From assembly GCF_005222205.1 (NCBI RefSeq), contig NZ_CP032349.1:62001-126000 (forward strand): a stretch of 64,000 bases of DNA, given 5' to 3'. A program made the position numbers and the translations under genes. The notes beneath the pieces were generated by a model. That model was given only the letters and a program-made list of their open reading frames with translations. It searched no databases and was not told where the DNA came from. Position 1 is the stretch's first letter. Every line of letters begins with the position of its first letter. Source of the DNA: Azospirillum brasilense (lineage in GTDB: Bacteria; Pseudomonadota; Alphaproteobacteria; Azospirillales; Azospirillaceae). Below are positions 49,612 to 58,566 of the stretch, piece by piece.

Positions 49612-49634
49612 TAATATATACGATATAATATACG
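49612..49634. promoter_or_regulatory. TATACG repeats upstream of the lrp gene
   Basis: An AT-only pocket with TATACG at 49617 and again at 49629 (12-bp period, about one helix turn), 25 bp before the Lrp ATG. The minus-strand octamer CGTATATT is shared with the palindrome at 41.4 kb. It may be a promoter with an autoregulatory Lrp site or a GntR site. Confidence 0.4.
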
Positions 49635-49658
49635 ACGCGGTGTATCGGGAAATTGAGC

Positions 49659-50120
49659 ATGTCGGACATTGACAAGATCGACCGCCGCATTCTGTCGGTC
49701 CTCCAGGTCGAAGGGAGGATCGCCGCGGTTGAACTGGCGGAGCGCATCGGCCTGTCGCCCACCACGACCGGCGAGCGGCTGAAGCGCCTGCAGAAGGACG
49801 GCTACATCGAAGGGTTCGGCGCCCGTCTGGCGCCCCAGCGGCTGGGCTTCGGCCTCCTCGTCTTCGTGGAGGTGCTGTTGGACAAGACGACGCCCGACGT
49901 GTTCGACCGCTTCGCCCAAGCCATCCGCCGCGCGCCGGAGGTTCTGGAGTGCCACATGGTGGCCGGCGGGTTCGACTATCTGGTGAAGACTCGCGTGGCC
50001 GACATGGCGGCCTACCGGCGCTTCCTCGGCGACGTTCTGCTGCCGCTGCCCGGCGTGCGCGAGACGCGCACCTACGCGGTGATGGAGGAGGTCAAGAACG
50101 ACGCGCCGCTGCCGCTCTAA
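49659..50120 (+). CDS. Lrp/AsnC-family regulator
   Basis: A 153-residue Lrp-type protein: HTH IDKIDRRILSVLQVEGRIAAVELAERIGLSPTTTGERLKRLQKDGYI and RAM ligand domain (VLECHMVAGGFDYLVKTRVADMAAYRRFLGDVLLPLPGVRETRTY). The ATG is preferred over the upstream TTG. The TAA stop is formed by the TA target plus the first base of 110-bp element copy 4. It follows the amino-acid dehydrogenase by 141 bp on the same strand and likely controls that gene or the transporters in response to an amino acid. Confidence 0.92.
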   Translation: MSDIDKIDRRILSVLQVEGRIAAVELAERIGLSPTTTGERLKRLQKDGYIEGFGARLAPQRLGFGLLVFVEVLLDKTTPDVFDRFAQAIRRAPEVLECHMVAGGFDYLVKTRVADMAAYRRFLGDVLLPLPGVRETRTYAVMEEVKNDAPLPL

Positions 50121-50231
50121 AGCGAACTTCCGTTCGCTTTAGATTCAAATGGCCTCACTTGCCGGCCGGGCTACGGCCGCAGGGGCGGCCGGGACCGCAG
50201 TCACGGTCCAAAAGCGGATCACAATCCGCTT
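50120..50231 (+). mobile_element. MITE-like element, copy 4 (112 bp, most divergent)
   Basis: TA at 50118-50119 and 50232-50233. Same plan as the other copies, but with more substitutions in the middle and an imperfect right palindrome (GGATCACAATCC); probably an older insertion. It separates the lrp gene from the convergent branched-chain transporter operon. Confidence 0.85.
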
Positions 50232-50261
50232 TAGCGGCCACGGCGCGCCCTTCCCGTTTCG

Positions 50262-50984
50262 TCAGCCGACGACGCTGCCGCCCAGATACAGCTCCCGCAT
50301 CGACGGGTCGGCCAGCAGATCACGGGCGCGGCCCTCCATCGCCACCGTACCGAGAGTCAGCACATAGGCGCGGTCGGCGATGCCCAGCGCCTCGAAGGCG
50401 TTCTGCTCGACCATGACGATGCACATGCCGGTGTCATCGCGGATGCCGGCGATGGCGTCGAACACCTCGTGCATCATCAGCGGCGACAGGCCCGCCGAAG
50501 GCTCGTCCAGCAGCAGGATCTTCGGCCCGGCGATCAACGCCCGCACCAGCGACAGGATCTGCCGCTCGCCGCCCGACAGGGCCGACGCCTTGCGGTTCTG
50601 CTTGGCGGCCAGCGTCGGGTACTGGCGCATCAGCGCGTCGAAGCGGTCCTCCCGCTCCGCCCGCGGCAGGTGGCGGGCGCCCAGGCGGATGTTCTCCGAC
50701 ACGCTCAGCGTCGCGAAGACGTTGTCCGTCTGCGGCACGAAGCCGACGCCGTAGCCGCGCACCTTGCGGTGGACCGGCACCGCGCCGACGTCCGCGCCGT
50801 CGATGGCGATGGTGCCGGCGCGCGGGGCCAGGAAACCGGCGATGCATTTCAGCAGCGTGGACTTGCCGCAGCCGTTCGGTCCCAGGATGGTGACGATCTC
50901 GCCGCCCGCGGCGTGGAGGGAGATGCCGTTCAGGATGTCGGCGCCGTCGCCATAGCCGGCCCGCACGTTGGATACATCGATCAT
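50262..50984 (-). CDS. livF: Branched-chain amino-acid-type ABC transporter ATP-binding protein (LivF type)
   Basis: A 240-residue ATPase: Walker A GPNGCGKST, signature LSGGERQILSLVRAL, Walker B KILLLDEPSAGLSP, and the LivF-typical short C-terminus. The ATG overlaps the livG stop. It is the last gene of a five-gene operon. The family imports leucine, isoleucine, valine, or sometimes urea or amides. Confidence 0.93.
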   Translation of the reverse strand: MIDVSNVRAGYGDGADILNGISLHAAGGEIVTILGPNGCGKSTLLKCIAGFLAPRAGTIAIDGADVGAVPVHRKVRGYGVGFVPQTDNVFATLSVSENIRLGARHLPRAEREDRFDALMRQYPTLAAKQNRKASALSGGERQILSLVRALIAGPKILLLDEPSAGLSPLMMHEVFDAIAGIRDDTGMCIVMVEQNAFEALGIADRAYVLTLGTVAMEGRARDLLADPSMRELYLGGSVVG

Positions 50985-51739
50985 GCCGTCAGCTTTCCCT
51001 TCTCCACGGCCTTGCCGAGATAGGCCTCGACCACCCGCGGGTTCTCCACCAGCTCCCGCGGGGCGCAGTCGGCGATCAGCGCGCCGCGGTCCAGAACGAC
51101 GCAGCGGCCGCACAGCTCGCGGATGAACTCCATGTCGTGCTCGACGACCAGGATGGTGACGCCCTGCGCGTTGACCGCCTTCAGCAGCTCCACCATGCGG
51201 CTGCGCAGGTTGGGGTGGACGCCCGCCGTCGGCTCGTCCAGGCACAGCAGCTTGGGCCGGCTGCGCAGCGCCGTGGCGATGGACAGCAGCTTCTTCTGCC
51301 CGCCGGACAGGGCGCTGGCCGGCTGGTCCTGCACGCGGGTCAGCAGGAACTGGTCGAGCCGCCGCGCCACCTCGGCGTCGTAGCGCCAGCGCCGCAACGC
51401 GCCGCCCAGGCCCGCCTCGCGCCGGCAGCCGGCCTGGAGCACCTCGCGCACGGTCATGCGGTGCGGCATCGACGGCAACTGGAAGGTCCGCACCAACCCC
51501 AGCCGGGCGATGGCGTGGGGCGGCAGGCCGGTCACGTCGTGGCCGTCCACATTGACCGCGCCGCCGTCGCTGGACGTGAAGCCGGAGAGGATGTTCAGCA
51601 GCGTGCTCTTGCCCGAGCCGTTGGGGCCGAGCAGCCCGACGATCTCCCCCTTGCGGACCGACAGCGACACGCCGTCCAGCACGCAATGGGCGCCGAAGGA
51701 TTTCCGGATGGATTCGGTGGACAGGATCGTCTCAAGCAT
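50981..51739 (-). CDS. livG: Branched-chain amino-acid-type ABC transporter ATP-binding protein (LivG type)
   Basis: A 252-residue ATPase: Walker A GPNGSGKST, RTFQLPSMPHRMTVREV, signature ALSGGQKKLLSIATALR, Walker B LLCLDEPTAGVHP and the BCA-type C-terminal YLGK motif. It overlaps livM and livF by a few bases. Confidence 0.93.
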   Translation of the reverse strand: MLETILSTESIRKSFGAHCVLDGVSLSVRKGEIVGLLGPNGSGKSTLLNILSGFTSSDGGAVNVDGHDVTGLPPHAIARLGLVRTFQLPSMPHRMTVREVLQAGCRREAGLGGALRRWRYDAEVARRLDQFLLTRVQDQPASALSGGQKKLLSIATALRSRPKLLCLDEPTAGVHPNLRSRMVELLKAVNAQGVTILVVEHDMEFIRELCGRCVVLDRGALIADCAPRELVENPRVVEAYLGKAVEKGKLTA

Positions 51740-52622
51740 GGCGCCCTCCGATGCGTTCGGGGATCAGGCCCTGGGTGCGCCAGAGGAGGAAGGCCAGCAG
51801 ACCGCCGCCGACCAGGGTCAGCCGCATCGCCGCCACGAACTCCGACGGCAGGCCCAGCGCGTCCTTCACGAAGGGCACGTAGGCCAGCAGGAACTGCATG
51901 AGGAAGGCTCCGGCCACCGCCCCCAGATTGTTGCCCAGCCCGCCGACGATCAGCATGGACCAGATCAGGAAGGTCTCGGCGCTGTAGAGCTGGTCCGGCC
52001 CGACGAAGGTGGCGTAATGGGCGAACAGGAAGCCGGCGACGGCGGCGATCAGCCCGCTGATGACCAGCGGCGTGCGCCTGAGTGCGGCGAGGTCGTAGCC
52101 TAGCGAGGAGGCCAACTGAGGCTCCTCCCGCAGCAGCTTCAGCGCCAGCCCGTAGCGCCCGTTGACGAGGCGCTGGCACAGAGCCCAGCAGGCCGCCAGC
52201 AGAACGGCGCACAGCGCGAGCGTGGCCAGCGGCCCCCAGGGCGTCGGCAGGGAGCCGAACAGCATCGGCAGCCCGTGGATGCCCTGCGCGCCGCCGGTCA
52301 GCCATTGCTCGTTGGTGGCGAAGGTGCGCAGGATCTCGGCGATGGACAGGGTGGCGATCCCCCAATAGTCCGCCCCCAGATTGCGCCCCAACCGCGCGAA
52401 GGCCAGCGCGAGCAGCGCCGCAGCAGCACCGCCCAGCAGCAGCCCGGCCAGCGGGCCCCACTGGTTGGCGAAGGCGATGGCCGCGCCGTAGGTGCCGCAG
52501 CCGAACAGGGCGATGTGGCCGAAATTCACCAGACCGGCGAAGCCGACCTGGAGGTTGAGGCTGAGCGCCAGCAACCCGAACAGGCAGGCCATGGTGGAGA
52601 CGTGGATCAGGAACTCAAACAC
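51732..52622 (-). CDS. livM: Branched-chain amino-acid-type ABC permease (LivM type)
   Basis: A 296-residue permease with eight to nine hydrophobic segments: LSLNLQVGFAGLVNFGHIALFGCGTYGAA, DYWGIATLSIAEILRTFATNEQWLTGGAQGI, FLIWSMLIVGGLGNNLGAVAGAF. A GTG start is used (GTGTTTGAGTTC); an ATG ten codons later is the alternative. It overlaps livH by 8 bp. Confidence 0.92.
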   Translation of the reverse strand: MFEFLIHVSTMACLFGLLALSLNLQVGFAGLVNFGHIALFGCGTYGAAIAFANQWGPLAGLLLGGAAAALLALAFARLGRNLGADYWGIATLSIAEILRTFATNEQWLTGGAQGIHGLPMLFGSLPTPWGPLATLALCAVLLAACWALCQRLVNGRYGLALKLLREEPQLASSLGYDLAALRRTPLVISGLIAAVAGFLFAHYATFVGPDQLYSAETFLIWSMLIVGGLGNNLGAVAGAFLMQFLLAYVPFVKDALGLPSEFVAAMRLTLVGGGLLAFLLWRTQGLIPERIGGRHA

Positions 52623-53508
52623 GCTTCACCTCGCTGACGAACAGGCCGTGCGGGCGGACCAGCAGGGCGGCGACCAGGATCAGGAAGGACATCGCCGTGG
52701 CGTAGCTGGCCGGCAGGAACAGCAGCGGCTCCCCCACCAGCGGGCCGAGGTTGACGTTGGTGACCAGCGTCTCCGCGGTGGCGATGATGACCGCCCCGGC
52801 CACCGCGCCCAGCGCGTTGCCAAGGCCCCCCAGGATGGCCGCGGCGAAGACCGGCAGCAGCACGTCCATGCCGAGCTGGATGTTCATCTCCCCCTTCAGC
52901 GCCAGCCCGATGCCGCCCAGCGCGGCCAGGACGCCGCTGAGGAAGACCACGCTGTTGGTGATGAGGCGCGCGTCGATCCCGGTGGCGGCGGCCAGCACCC
53001 GGTTGGTCGCCGTCGCCCGCATGGAGCGGCCCAGCGTGGTGCGGAACAGCAGCAGCGTCAGCACGATCACCGCTCCGGCAGTCAGCCCGACGGCGGTGAG
53101 CTGGTGGACCGTCAGCCGGGCGTCCAGGACGCGGATGACCGGGTGGCTGTCCAGGTCGAAACGACGGGAGTCCGGCCCGAAGACCACCAGGAAAACCGCC
53201 GACAGGATCATCGTGACGGCCAGCGATCCCACCATGGCGATGGCCGAGCCGGAGGCGAGCAGCCGTTCAAACACCGTCACGTTCAGCAGCACGGCGAGGC
53301 CGCCGACCAGCAGGCAGGCGAGCAGCCCGGCCACCGGCAGCGGCAGCCCGGCGCCTTGCAGCAGAAGCGCCAGGAAGGACCCGGCGACCGCGTATTGGAC
53401 GAGCGCGATGTTGGGGAAGCGGATGAGGGAGTAGACGCAGCTCAGCCCCACCGCGATGAGGGCGAGATCGACGGTCCGGATGAGGACGTCGGAAAGGAAT
53501 TGTACCAT
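52615..53508 (-). CDS. livH: Branched-chain amino-acid-type ABC permease (LivH type)
   Basis: A 297-residue permease with multiple hydrophobic segments: LALIAVGLSCVYSLIRFPNIALVQYAVAGSF, MRATATNRVLAAATGIDARLI, VFAAAILGGLGNALGAVAGA. It is separated from the binding-protein gene by a 65-bp gap that holds a strong hairpin. Confidence 0.92.
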   Translation of the reverse strand: MVQFLSDVLIRTVDLALIAVGLSCVYSLIRFPNIALVQYAVAGSFLALLLQGAGLPLPVAGLLACLLVGGLAVLLNVTVFERLLASGSAIAMVGSLAVTMILSAVFLVVFGPDSRRFDLDSHPVIRVLDARLTVHQLTAVGLTAGAVIVLTLLLFRTTLGRSMRATATNRVLAAATGIDARLITNSVVFLSGVLAALGGIGLALKGEMNIQLGMDVLLPVFAAAILGGLGNALGAVAGAVIIATAETLVTNVNLGPLVGEPLLFLPASYATAMSFLILVAALLVRPHGLFVSEVKRV

Positions 53509-53538
53509 CGTGGAAAGATCCCCCGTGCGATCCGGTCG

Positions 53539-53566
53539 GGGGCCGGACGCCGCGGCGCCCGGCCCC
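53539..53566 (-). terminator. Stem-loop between binding-protein and permease genes
   Basis: 13-bp arms (53539-53551 and 53554-53566) with a single A-C mismatch, GGGGCCGG..CGCC type. Its place between an abundant binding-protein cistron and permease cistrons suggests partial termination or RNA stabilisation giving more binding protein than permease. Confidence 0.55.
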
Positions 53567-53573
53567 GGCGCGC

Positions 53574-54686
53574 TCAGCGGAGCACGAGCTTGCCGTTGTC
53601 CACCTTCATCTTCAGGTAGGGCTGGCTGTCGCGCATCCGGTTCGCGTCGAAGGTAATCTGGCCGGTGGCGCCCTCATAGCCCTTGCCCAGCTCCTTCAGC
53701 GCCGCGCCGATGGCGGCGGGGTCGGTGCTGCCCGCCTTGTTGATGGCGGCGGCGGCGATCTTCACGGCGTCGTAGGTGTAACCGTTCCAGGTCGTGCGGA
53801 AGTCCTCGCCGTACTTCTTCTTGTAGGCGTCCTGATAGGCGCCGCCGTTCGGGCCGATGTAATTGACCTCGAGCCCGTACTGGCCCTGCTTGGTCTTCGG
53901 GTCGCTGTCGGCGGTGGACATGGACAGCAGGTAGCCGTACCAGGGCGTCTCGTTCAGACCCAGTTCGGACGCCTCGCGGTTGATGACGGCGCCCTCGCGG
54001 CTGTAGGCGGAGTAGACGAACACATCCGGCTTGGCCTGGGCGAGCTGCTGGAGTTCGCGGCGGTAGGTGGTCTGCCCCTCCGGATAGGCGATGGAGGCCA
54101 GAACCTGACCGCCCGCCGCCTTGAAATGCTTGGTGAACTGCTCGATCACGCCCTGGCCGAAGGCGTTGTTGGGGGCGATGATGACCGCCTTGCGCCAGCC
54201 CTGGGCCATGATGTCGTCGGCGGCGAACTTCGTCGTCACATGGTCGAGGCCGACCAAGCTGAAATGCCCTTCGCCCAGGTCGCGCAGCAGGCCGCTGGTG
54301 CTGGCCGGGTTCAGGTGGATGCGCTTCTGCTGCACCAGATACTGGCCGATGGGCAGGGTGTTGCCCGACGAATATTCGCCGATCACCAGCGGCACGTTGT
54401 TGACCGTCACCAGCTTGCGCGCGGCGTCGAGCGCGGAGGGCGGACGCCCGCCGGAGTCCTCCACGATCACCTTCAGCGGCTGGCCGAGCACGCCGCCCTT
54501 GGCGTTCACCTCCTCCGTCGCGATCTCGATGCCGCGGAGCTGGTCGGCGCCGATGGTGGCGCTGGCGCCGGACAGAGGAATCACCGCGCCGATGGAAACC
54601 GGCTCGGCCTGGGCGGAAGAAACATACGTTCCGCACAAAAAAGTCATAGCAAGCGTAAAGCCGATCCTCTTGATCGAAGAAATCAT
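53574..54686 (-). CDS. Branched-chain amino-acid-type ABC transporter binding protein
   Basis: A 370-residue periplasmic protein of the Leu/Ile/Val binding family (peripla_BP_6): Sec signal SIKRIGFTLAMTFLCGTYVSSAQAE, then IGAVIPLSGASATIGADQLRGIEIATEEVN, GEYSSGNTLPIGQYL, KAVIIAPNNAFGQG and GNTYTYDAV-like NGYTYDAVKIAAAAIN. It is first in the operon with permeases and ATPases downstream. Substrate specificity is not readable; several families with this fold bind amides or aromatic compounds. Confidence 0.92.
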   Translation of the reverse strand: MISSIKRIGFTLAMTFLCGTYVSSAQAEPVSIGAVIPLSGASATIGADQLRGIEIATEEVNAKGGVLGQPLKVIVEDSGGRPPSALDAARKLVTVNNVPLVIGEYSSGNTLPIGQYLVQQKRIHLNPASTSGLLRDLGEGHFSLVGLDHVTTKFAADDIMAQGWRKAVIIAPNNAFGQGVIEQFTKHFKAAGGQVLASIAYPEGQTTYRRELQQLAQAKPDVFVYSAYSREGAVINREASELGLNETPWYGYLLSMSTADSDPKTKQGQYGLEVNYIGPNGGAYQDAYKKKYGEDFRTTWNGYTYDAVKIAAAAINKAGSTDPAAIGAALKELGKGYEGATGQITFDANRMRDSQPYLKMKVDNGKLVLR

Positions 54687-54833
54687 GAAATACCCCCTGT
54701 TCTTTGATTATGGGCGCGCCTGATGCACCGGTCCCATAGGCAAGGTTAGCGGGCAAAATTCCGCATTTGTATCCGGCATTATTAGATTTTTTCCTTAATT
54801 GTTGCGGAAATCTGCCGAATTTCCGGAAAATTC

Positions 54834-55191
54834 TTGGTCACCCCCGGTAAGCTACGGCCCTATGAAGCCGCCTTCCATGAGATTTGCCTATCGGCCCGCC
54901 ACGAGCAGGGCCGCCGCCAAAACAACCGGACCGAGGTCTCGCACCAGCCGCTGCGTCGCCGCGAACGCAAGATGCAGCGGTTCAAATCACCTGGGTCCGC
55001 CGAGCGCTTTGTCTCGATGCACGCCGCCGCCTACAACAGCTTCAACCTGCAGCGCCACTTGGTTTCCCGCCGCACCCTGCGCACCGTCCGGGCGCAGGCT
55101 ATGGCCGATTGGCAGGCCGCGACCGCCGCGGCGTGAACCCGTCGGGGGCTCCGGGCTTCCGGTGCGATGGTTCAGTTCACGTGACAAGGCC
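54834..55191 (+). pseudogene. IS6-family transposase C-terminal remnant with right end
   Basis: The longest of the three remnants of this element: GKLRPYEAAFHEICLSARHEQGRRQNNRTEVSHQPLRRRERKMQRFKSPGSAERF, NLQRHLVSRRTLRTV, DWQAATAAA and stop at 55136. The conserved end CACGTGACAAGGCC then closes at 55191. The N-terminal half and left end are missing. It sits directly upstream of the branched-chain operon leader. Confidence 0.85.
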
Positions 55192-55474
55192 GTTCGTGTG
55201 ACAATGCCGCCCCGTGGCTTTTTCGGTCAGACCTGAATTCGCGGTTTCCTCCGGTCATTGGCATCCCCGCCTTACCAGGAAATTGGGGCTGCGCCAAACC
55301 TGGGGCAGCTCATCCGTTTCTCCATCATTGGACGTGGTCTCCTGATGGGCGTACCAAGTTTAGCCAACTGGCCAGGAAACAGAGAGCAGATCTGAAAGAG
55401 CAAAAGTACACTGTCCCCAGTGTAGCGAGAAATGCTGTGCCCTTCATTGTTACACAGTTAGGGAGGGCAAAAAT

Positions 55475-57115
55475 TTGGCCTCGAGCAATCTACCTCGGCC
55501 GGACAACGAGTCTGCGCGGCTCGATGCGTTGAAGAGATACGACGTGCTCGACACGCCGGCTGAGGAGGTTTTTGACCGGATCACCACTCTTGCTGCCCGC
55601 TATTTCGGCATGCCCATTGCTCTGGTCAGTCTGGTGGACGAAACCCGCCAGTGGTTCAAATCCCATTATGGGTTGGAGATATCATGTACGGAACGCCGTC
55701 TGGCTTTCTGTGCCTACACCATTTTGGAAGAGCGGGTGATGGTGGTGCCCGACGCAATGCTCGACAAACGCTTCGCCGACAATGATCTTGTGACAGGCCC
55801 ACCTCATATCCGCTTCTATGCTGGTGCTCCACTCGTCACGGAAGACCGGCATCTGCTCGGAACCTTTACCGTGATCGATCAACGGCCACATTGGGATTTC
55901 GGCCCAGACCGGCAGGGTGACCTTGCTGATTTCGCCCGCTTGGTCATGCACGAGTTGGAACGACGCCGTGCTCTGGCTCAAGCCGAAGCCGCGCGGGCCG
56001 AGGCGCTACGGGCTAACAGCGCAAAAACGCGATTCCTTGCTGCGGCCAGCCACGATCTTCGTCAGCCTTTCCAAGCTATGGAATTGCTCACCGGTGTGCT
56101 CGCCCAGCGCTTGCAGGATCAGGCGGACAACTTGGCGCTGCTGGAGCGCGTGCAAGAGGCACTGCATTCCGGCCAAGGCCTTCTCCATGGACTGCTCGAC
56201 ATCGCCACGCTGGAGGCTGGAACCGTCGAACCAACCATCTCGGAATTCCGGATGTGCAATGTGGTCAAACGGTTGGTGCGTGAGATGTCGGCTTTGGCGG
56301 AGCGGAAGGGGATCAACCTGAGCGTCACGGAGTGTCGCCGATCGGTACGCAGCGATCCCCTGTTGCTGGAGCGCATTCTGCGCAACCTGATCAGCAACGC
56401 CATAGCTCACACCGAGCGAGGGCGAGTGCTGGTCGGCTGCCGACGCTCTGGTGCCGTGCTGCGGGTGGAAGTCTGGGACACCGGCCCTGGCATCCCGCTG
56501 GACCAAATCGATCTCATTTTCGAGGAGTTCTACCAGATCGGCAATCCGGAGCGGAACAGCCGCAAGGGTCTTGGCCTTGGCCTCGCCATCGTGCGCAAGA
56601 CCGCGGAGTTGCTGGGCCATCACATCGGTGTAAAGTCCACGCTTGGAAAAGGGACGATGTTTTTCGTCGAGGTGCCCCTGACGCAGGCTGAAACTGAACC
56701 GGCGGAAACCACGGAAGCGCAGACGCAAACCGAATTTGCCGGACGCACCATCGTGGTGATCGAAGATGAGGAACGGCAGCGTGGAGCGCTTTCCATGTTC
56801 TTGGAAAGTTTGGGCTGCCAAGTCATCGCCACCAGTTCGGCCACGGAGGCAGTCAGCCGTGTGAGGGGGGGCTTTCCGCCCGATGTTGTGGTGAGTGACT
56901 TCCGCCTCGCCGGACGAAAGACTGGGTTGGAAGCCATCTCTGCCGTCCGCCTGGCGGTCGGACAGCGCGTGCCGGCTGTGCTGGTCACTGGCGATACAGA
57001 TCCACAGCGGCTGCGACAAGCGAAACGGGGCGGTTATACACTGCTGCACAAACCTTTCCGTCCAGAGGATCTGAAACAAGCTTTGACCAAAGCCTTCACC
57101 AATCGTCGCGGGTAG
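55475..57115 (+). CDS. GAF-domain hybrid sensor histidine kinase
   Basis: A 546-residue soluble protein starting at a TTG placed behind GGGAGGGC; the first in-frame ATG lies inside the GAF domain. Residues about 15-165 are a GAF domain (DRITTLAARYFGMPIALVSLVDETRQWFKSHYGL). The kinase follows: H-box AAASHDLRQPFQAMELL (His193), N box LRNLISNAIAHTERG, DTGPGIP, GLGLGLAIVRKTAELLG. A C-terminal receiver domain has Asp475 in VVVSDFRLAG and the conserved HKPF. The SHDLRQP type of H-box with an attached receiver is common in stand-alone hybrid kinases of alphaproteobacteria. No cognate regulator is next to it. Confidence 0.92.
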   Translation: MASSNLPRPDNESARLDALKRYDVLDTPAEEVFDRITTLAARYFGMPIALVSLVDETRQWFKSHYGLEISCTERRLAFCAYTILEERVMVVPDAMLDKRFADNDLVTGPPHIRFYAGAPLVTEDRHLLGTFTVIDQRPHWDFGPDRQGDLADFARLVMHELERRRALAQAEAARAEALRANSAKTRFLAAASHDLRQPFQAMELLTGVLAQRLQDQADNLALLERVQEALHSGQGLLHGLLDIATLEAGTVEPTISEFRMCNVVKRLVREMSALAERKGINLSVTECRRSVRSDPLLLERILRNLISNAIAHTERGRVLVGCRRSGAVLRVEVWDTGPGIPLDQIDLIFEEFYQIGNPERNSRKGLGLGLAIVRKTAELLGHHIGVKSTLGKGTMFFVEVPLTQAETEPAETTEAQTQTEFAGRTIVVIEDEERQRGALSMFLESLGCQVIATSSATEAVSRVRGGFPPDVVVSDFRLAGRKTGLEAISAVRLAVGQRVPAVLVTGDTDPQRLRQAKRGGYTLLHKPFRPEDLKQALTKAFTNRRG

Positions 57116-57325
57116 ATACAGCATCAGCCGTTTTGAATGCAGGTAATCGTTTGCGGAAGCTATCAATTACCCACAAGCTGGGGAGCGATTTCCCTACATA
57201 AGTTAAACCGCGCCGGGTACGTAGGGCGCCATGATGGTCGGGACAGGCCAAATAAGGTCCTGTCTGACGGAGCGGCGTGTTGGAGCTGTTGGAAGCGGTA
57301 GCCCCCTCCAGCCGGAACGACCGCG

Positions 57326-57750
57326 ATGCGCCGCCATGAACTCTCGGATGCCCAGTGGGCGCTGGTTTCAGAACGGATGCCGCCGACCGGGCGCCCTGGC
57401 GGGCGGTGGCGCAGCCACCGTGAGGTCGTCAACGGGCTGTTCTGGAAGCTGGACACTGGCGTACCCTGGCGCGACATTCCAGCACCTTATGGACCATGGC
57501 AGACCATCTACGACCGCTTCGTGCGGTGGCGGCGCAATGGCTTGTTTGACCGGCTGCTGGAGCGTCTACACCTGCGCCTGGGTGGGCAGGGACAGATCGA
57601 CCGGGATGTCTGGTGCGTGGACGGCACCAACATCCGTGCCACCCAGGCCGCCGCCGCCGGCCGAAAAGGGGGGATGCCCATGAGCCGGACGATCATGCCC
57701 TCCCTCGGCCGCTCGCGCGGCGGCTTTGGCTCCAAGATCCATCTGGTGAC
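57326..57750 (+). pseudogene. IS5-family (IS427-type) transposase N-terminal remnant
   Basis: MRRHELSDAQWALVSERMP, WRSHREVVNGLFWKLDTGVPWRDIP, YGPWQTIYDRFVRWRRNGLFDRLL, DGTNIRATQAAAAGRKGG and SRGGFGSKIHLVT are the N-terminal two-thirds of an IS5-type transposase (first catalytic Asp in the DGT motif). The frame then runs into unrelated sequence at about 57750. A GACAGG/CCTGTC inverted repeat at 57242-57264 probably marks the left end region. Confidence 0.85.
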
Positions 57751-57792
57751 CGCCCTTCCAAGCCCTGGCCTCAACCAGCACCAGGAAACGAC

Positions 57793-58566
57793 ATGCCCCA
57801 TTTCATCACCGAACCTTCGCTTCCAGCGGCCACACTCGCTGATGACGGCCCTGCCGCCCTTACGAGCCCGGCGCCACTCCCCATGCTGCTGTTCTGTCCC
57901 CGCTGCGGCCTTCAGCATATCGACGCGCCGGACGAGAGGGCCGGCTGGACCTACTCGCCCCACCGGAGCCATCTCTGCGCCGACTGCGGCTGCATCTGGC
58001 GGCCGGCCGACGTACCGACCAGCGGTGTGCTGGCCATCGCCACTTCGGGAAAGGCGGACAACTGGAACGGCGCCGATGCCGTCGCCGCGGCAGAGGCGGA
58101 ACTGCTCCGGACCTTCAAGGACATCATGACGCTTGCCGGTGCTGCCCGCGAAGACGCCGCGCAGCTTCCCGGAGTGACCGACATGCTGATCGGCAAAGTC
58201 GCAGGCCTGTCGCGCGCTGCCTCCATCATCGCAGCAGCGATGGACGATCCCGCGGAATGCAGCATTCAGGTTGGCGCCTTCAGGGAAGCGTCAATGCATC
58301 CTGGCGCGCTTGATCCGCTCCAGGTGGTTGAGCAGGTCGGCCAAATCGTCGGCGTCCTCGATGCTGAGCGAGGACATCTCCCGGTCCCCGACGCGGGCGA
58401 CGTCGCCGGTCGTGGTGTTGATGACCATCCAGCCATTTCCGGAGGGGTTGGGGGCGATGTCGTAGACCGCGTTCATAAGCCGAGATTGGTTCTCGTCGGT
58501 GGCCCACGCCATTGCGAGGAGGGGGTAAACCGGAGCGCAACCGGACAGGCCCCTTTGACGGCCTAA
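57793..58566 (+). CDS. Zinc-ribbon hypothetical protein, phage-like, C-terminus uncertain
   Basis: Starts MPHFITEPSLP with CCAGGAAACGAC before the ATG. It contains a zinc-ribbon-like pair CPRCGLQHID ... HLCADCGCIWRPADVP and then a helical region (DAVAAAEAELLRTFKDIMTLAGAAREDAAQL). The frame stays open to a TAA made by element copy 5 (TA plus A), but from about 58290 it is antisense to another ORF, so the natural C-terminus has probably been lost by recombination. The type resembles small proteins in prophage regions; the function is unknown. Confidence 0.6.
   Translation: MPHFITEPSLPAATLADDGPAALTSPAPLPMLLFCPRCGLQHIDAPDERAGWTYSPHRSHLCADCGCIWRPADVPTSGVLAIATSGKADNWNGADAVAAAEAELLRTFKDIMTLAGAAREDAAQLPGVTDMLIGKVAGLSRAASIIAAAMDDPAECSIQVGAFREASMHPGALDPLQVVEQVGQIVGVLDAERGHLPVPDAGDVAGRGVDDHPAISGGVGGDVVDRVHKPRLVLVGGPRHCEEGVNRSATGQAPLTA
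58291..58476 (-). CDS. Small hypothetical protein (61 aa)
   Basis: MNAVYDIAPNPSGNGWMVINTTTGDVARVGDREM...LSIEDADDLADLLNHLERIKRARMH, an acidic to helical small protein with coding-like composition and no recognised domain. No clear ribosome site precedes the chosen ATG; a start 12 codons upstream is possible. It overlaps the end of the plus-strand zinc-ribbon frame, and only one of the two frames can be genuine over this stretch. Confidence 0.5.
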   Translation of the reverse strand: MNAVYDIAPNPSGNGWMVINTTTGDVARVGDREMSSLSIEDADDLADLLNHLERIKRARMH

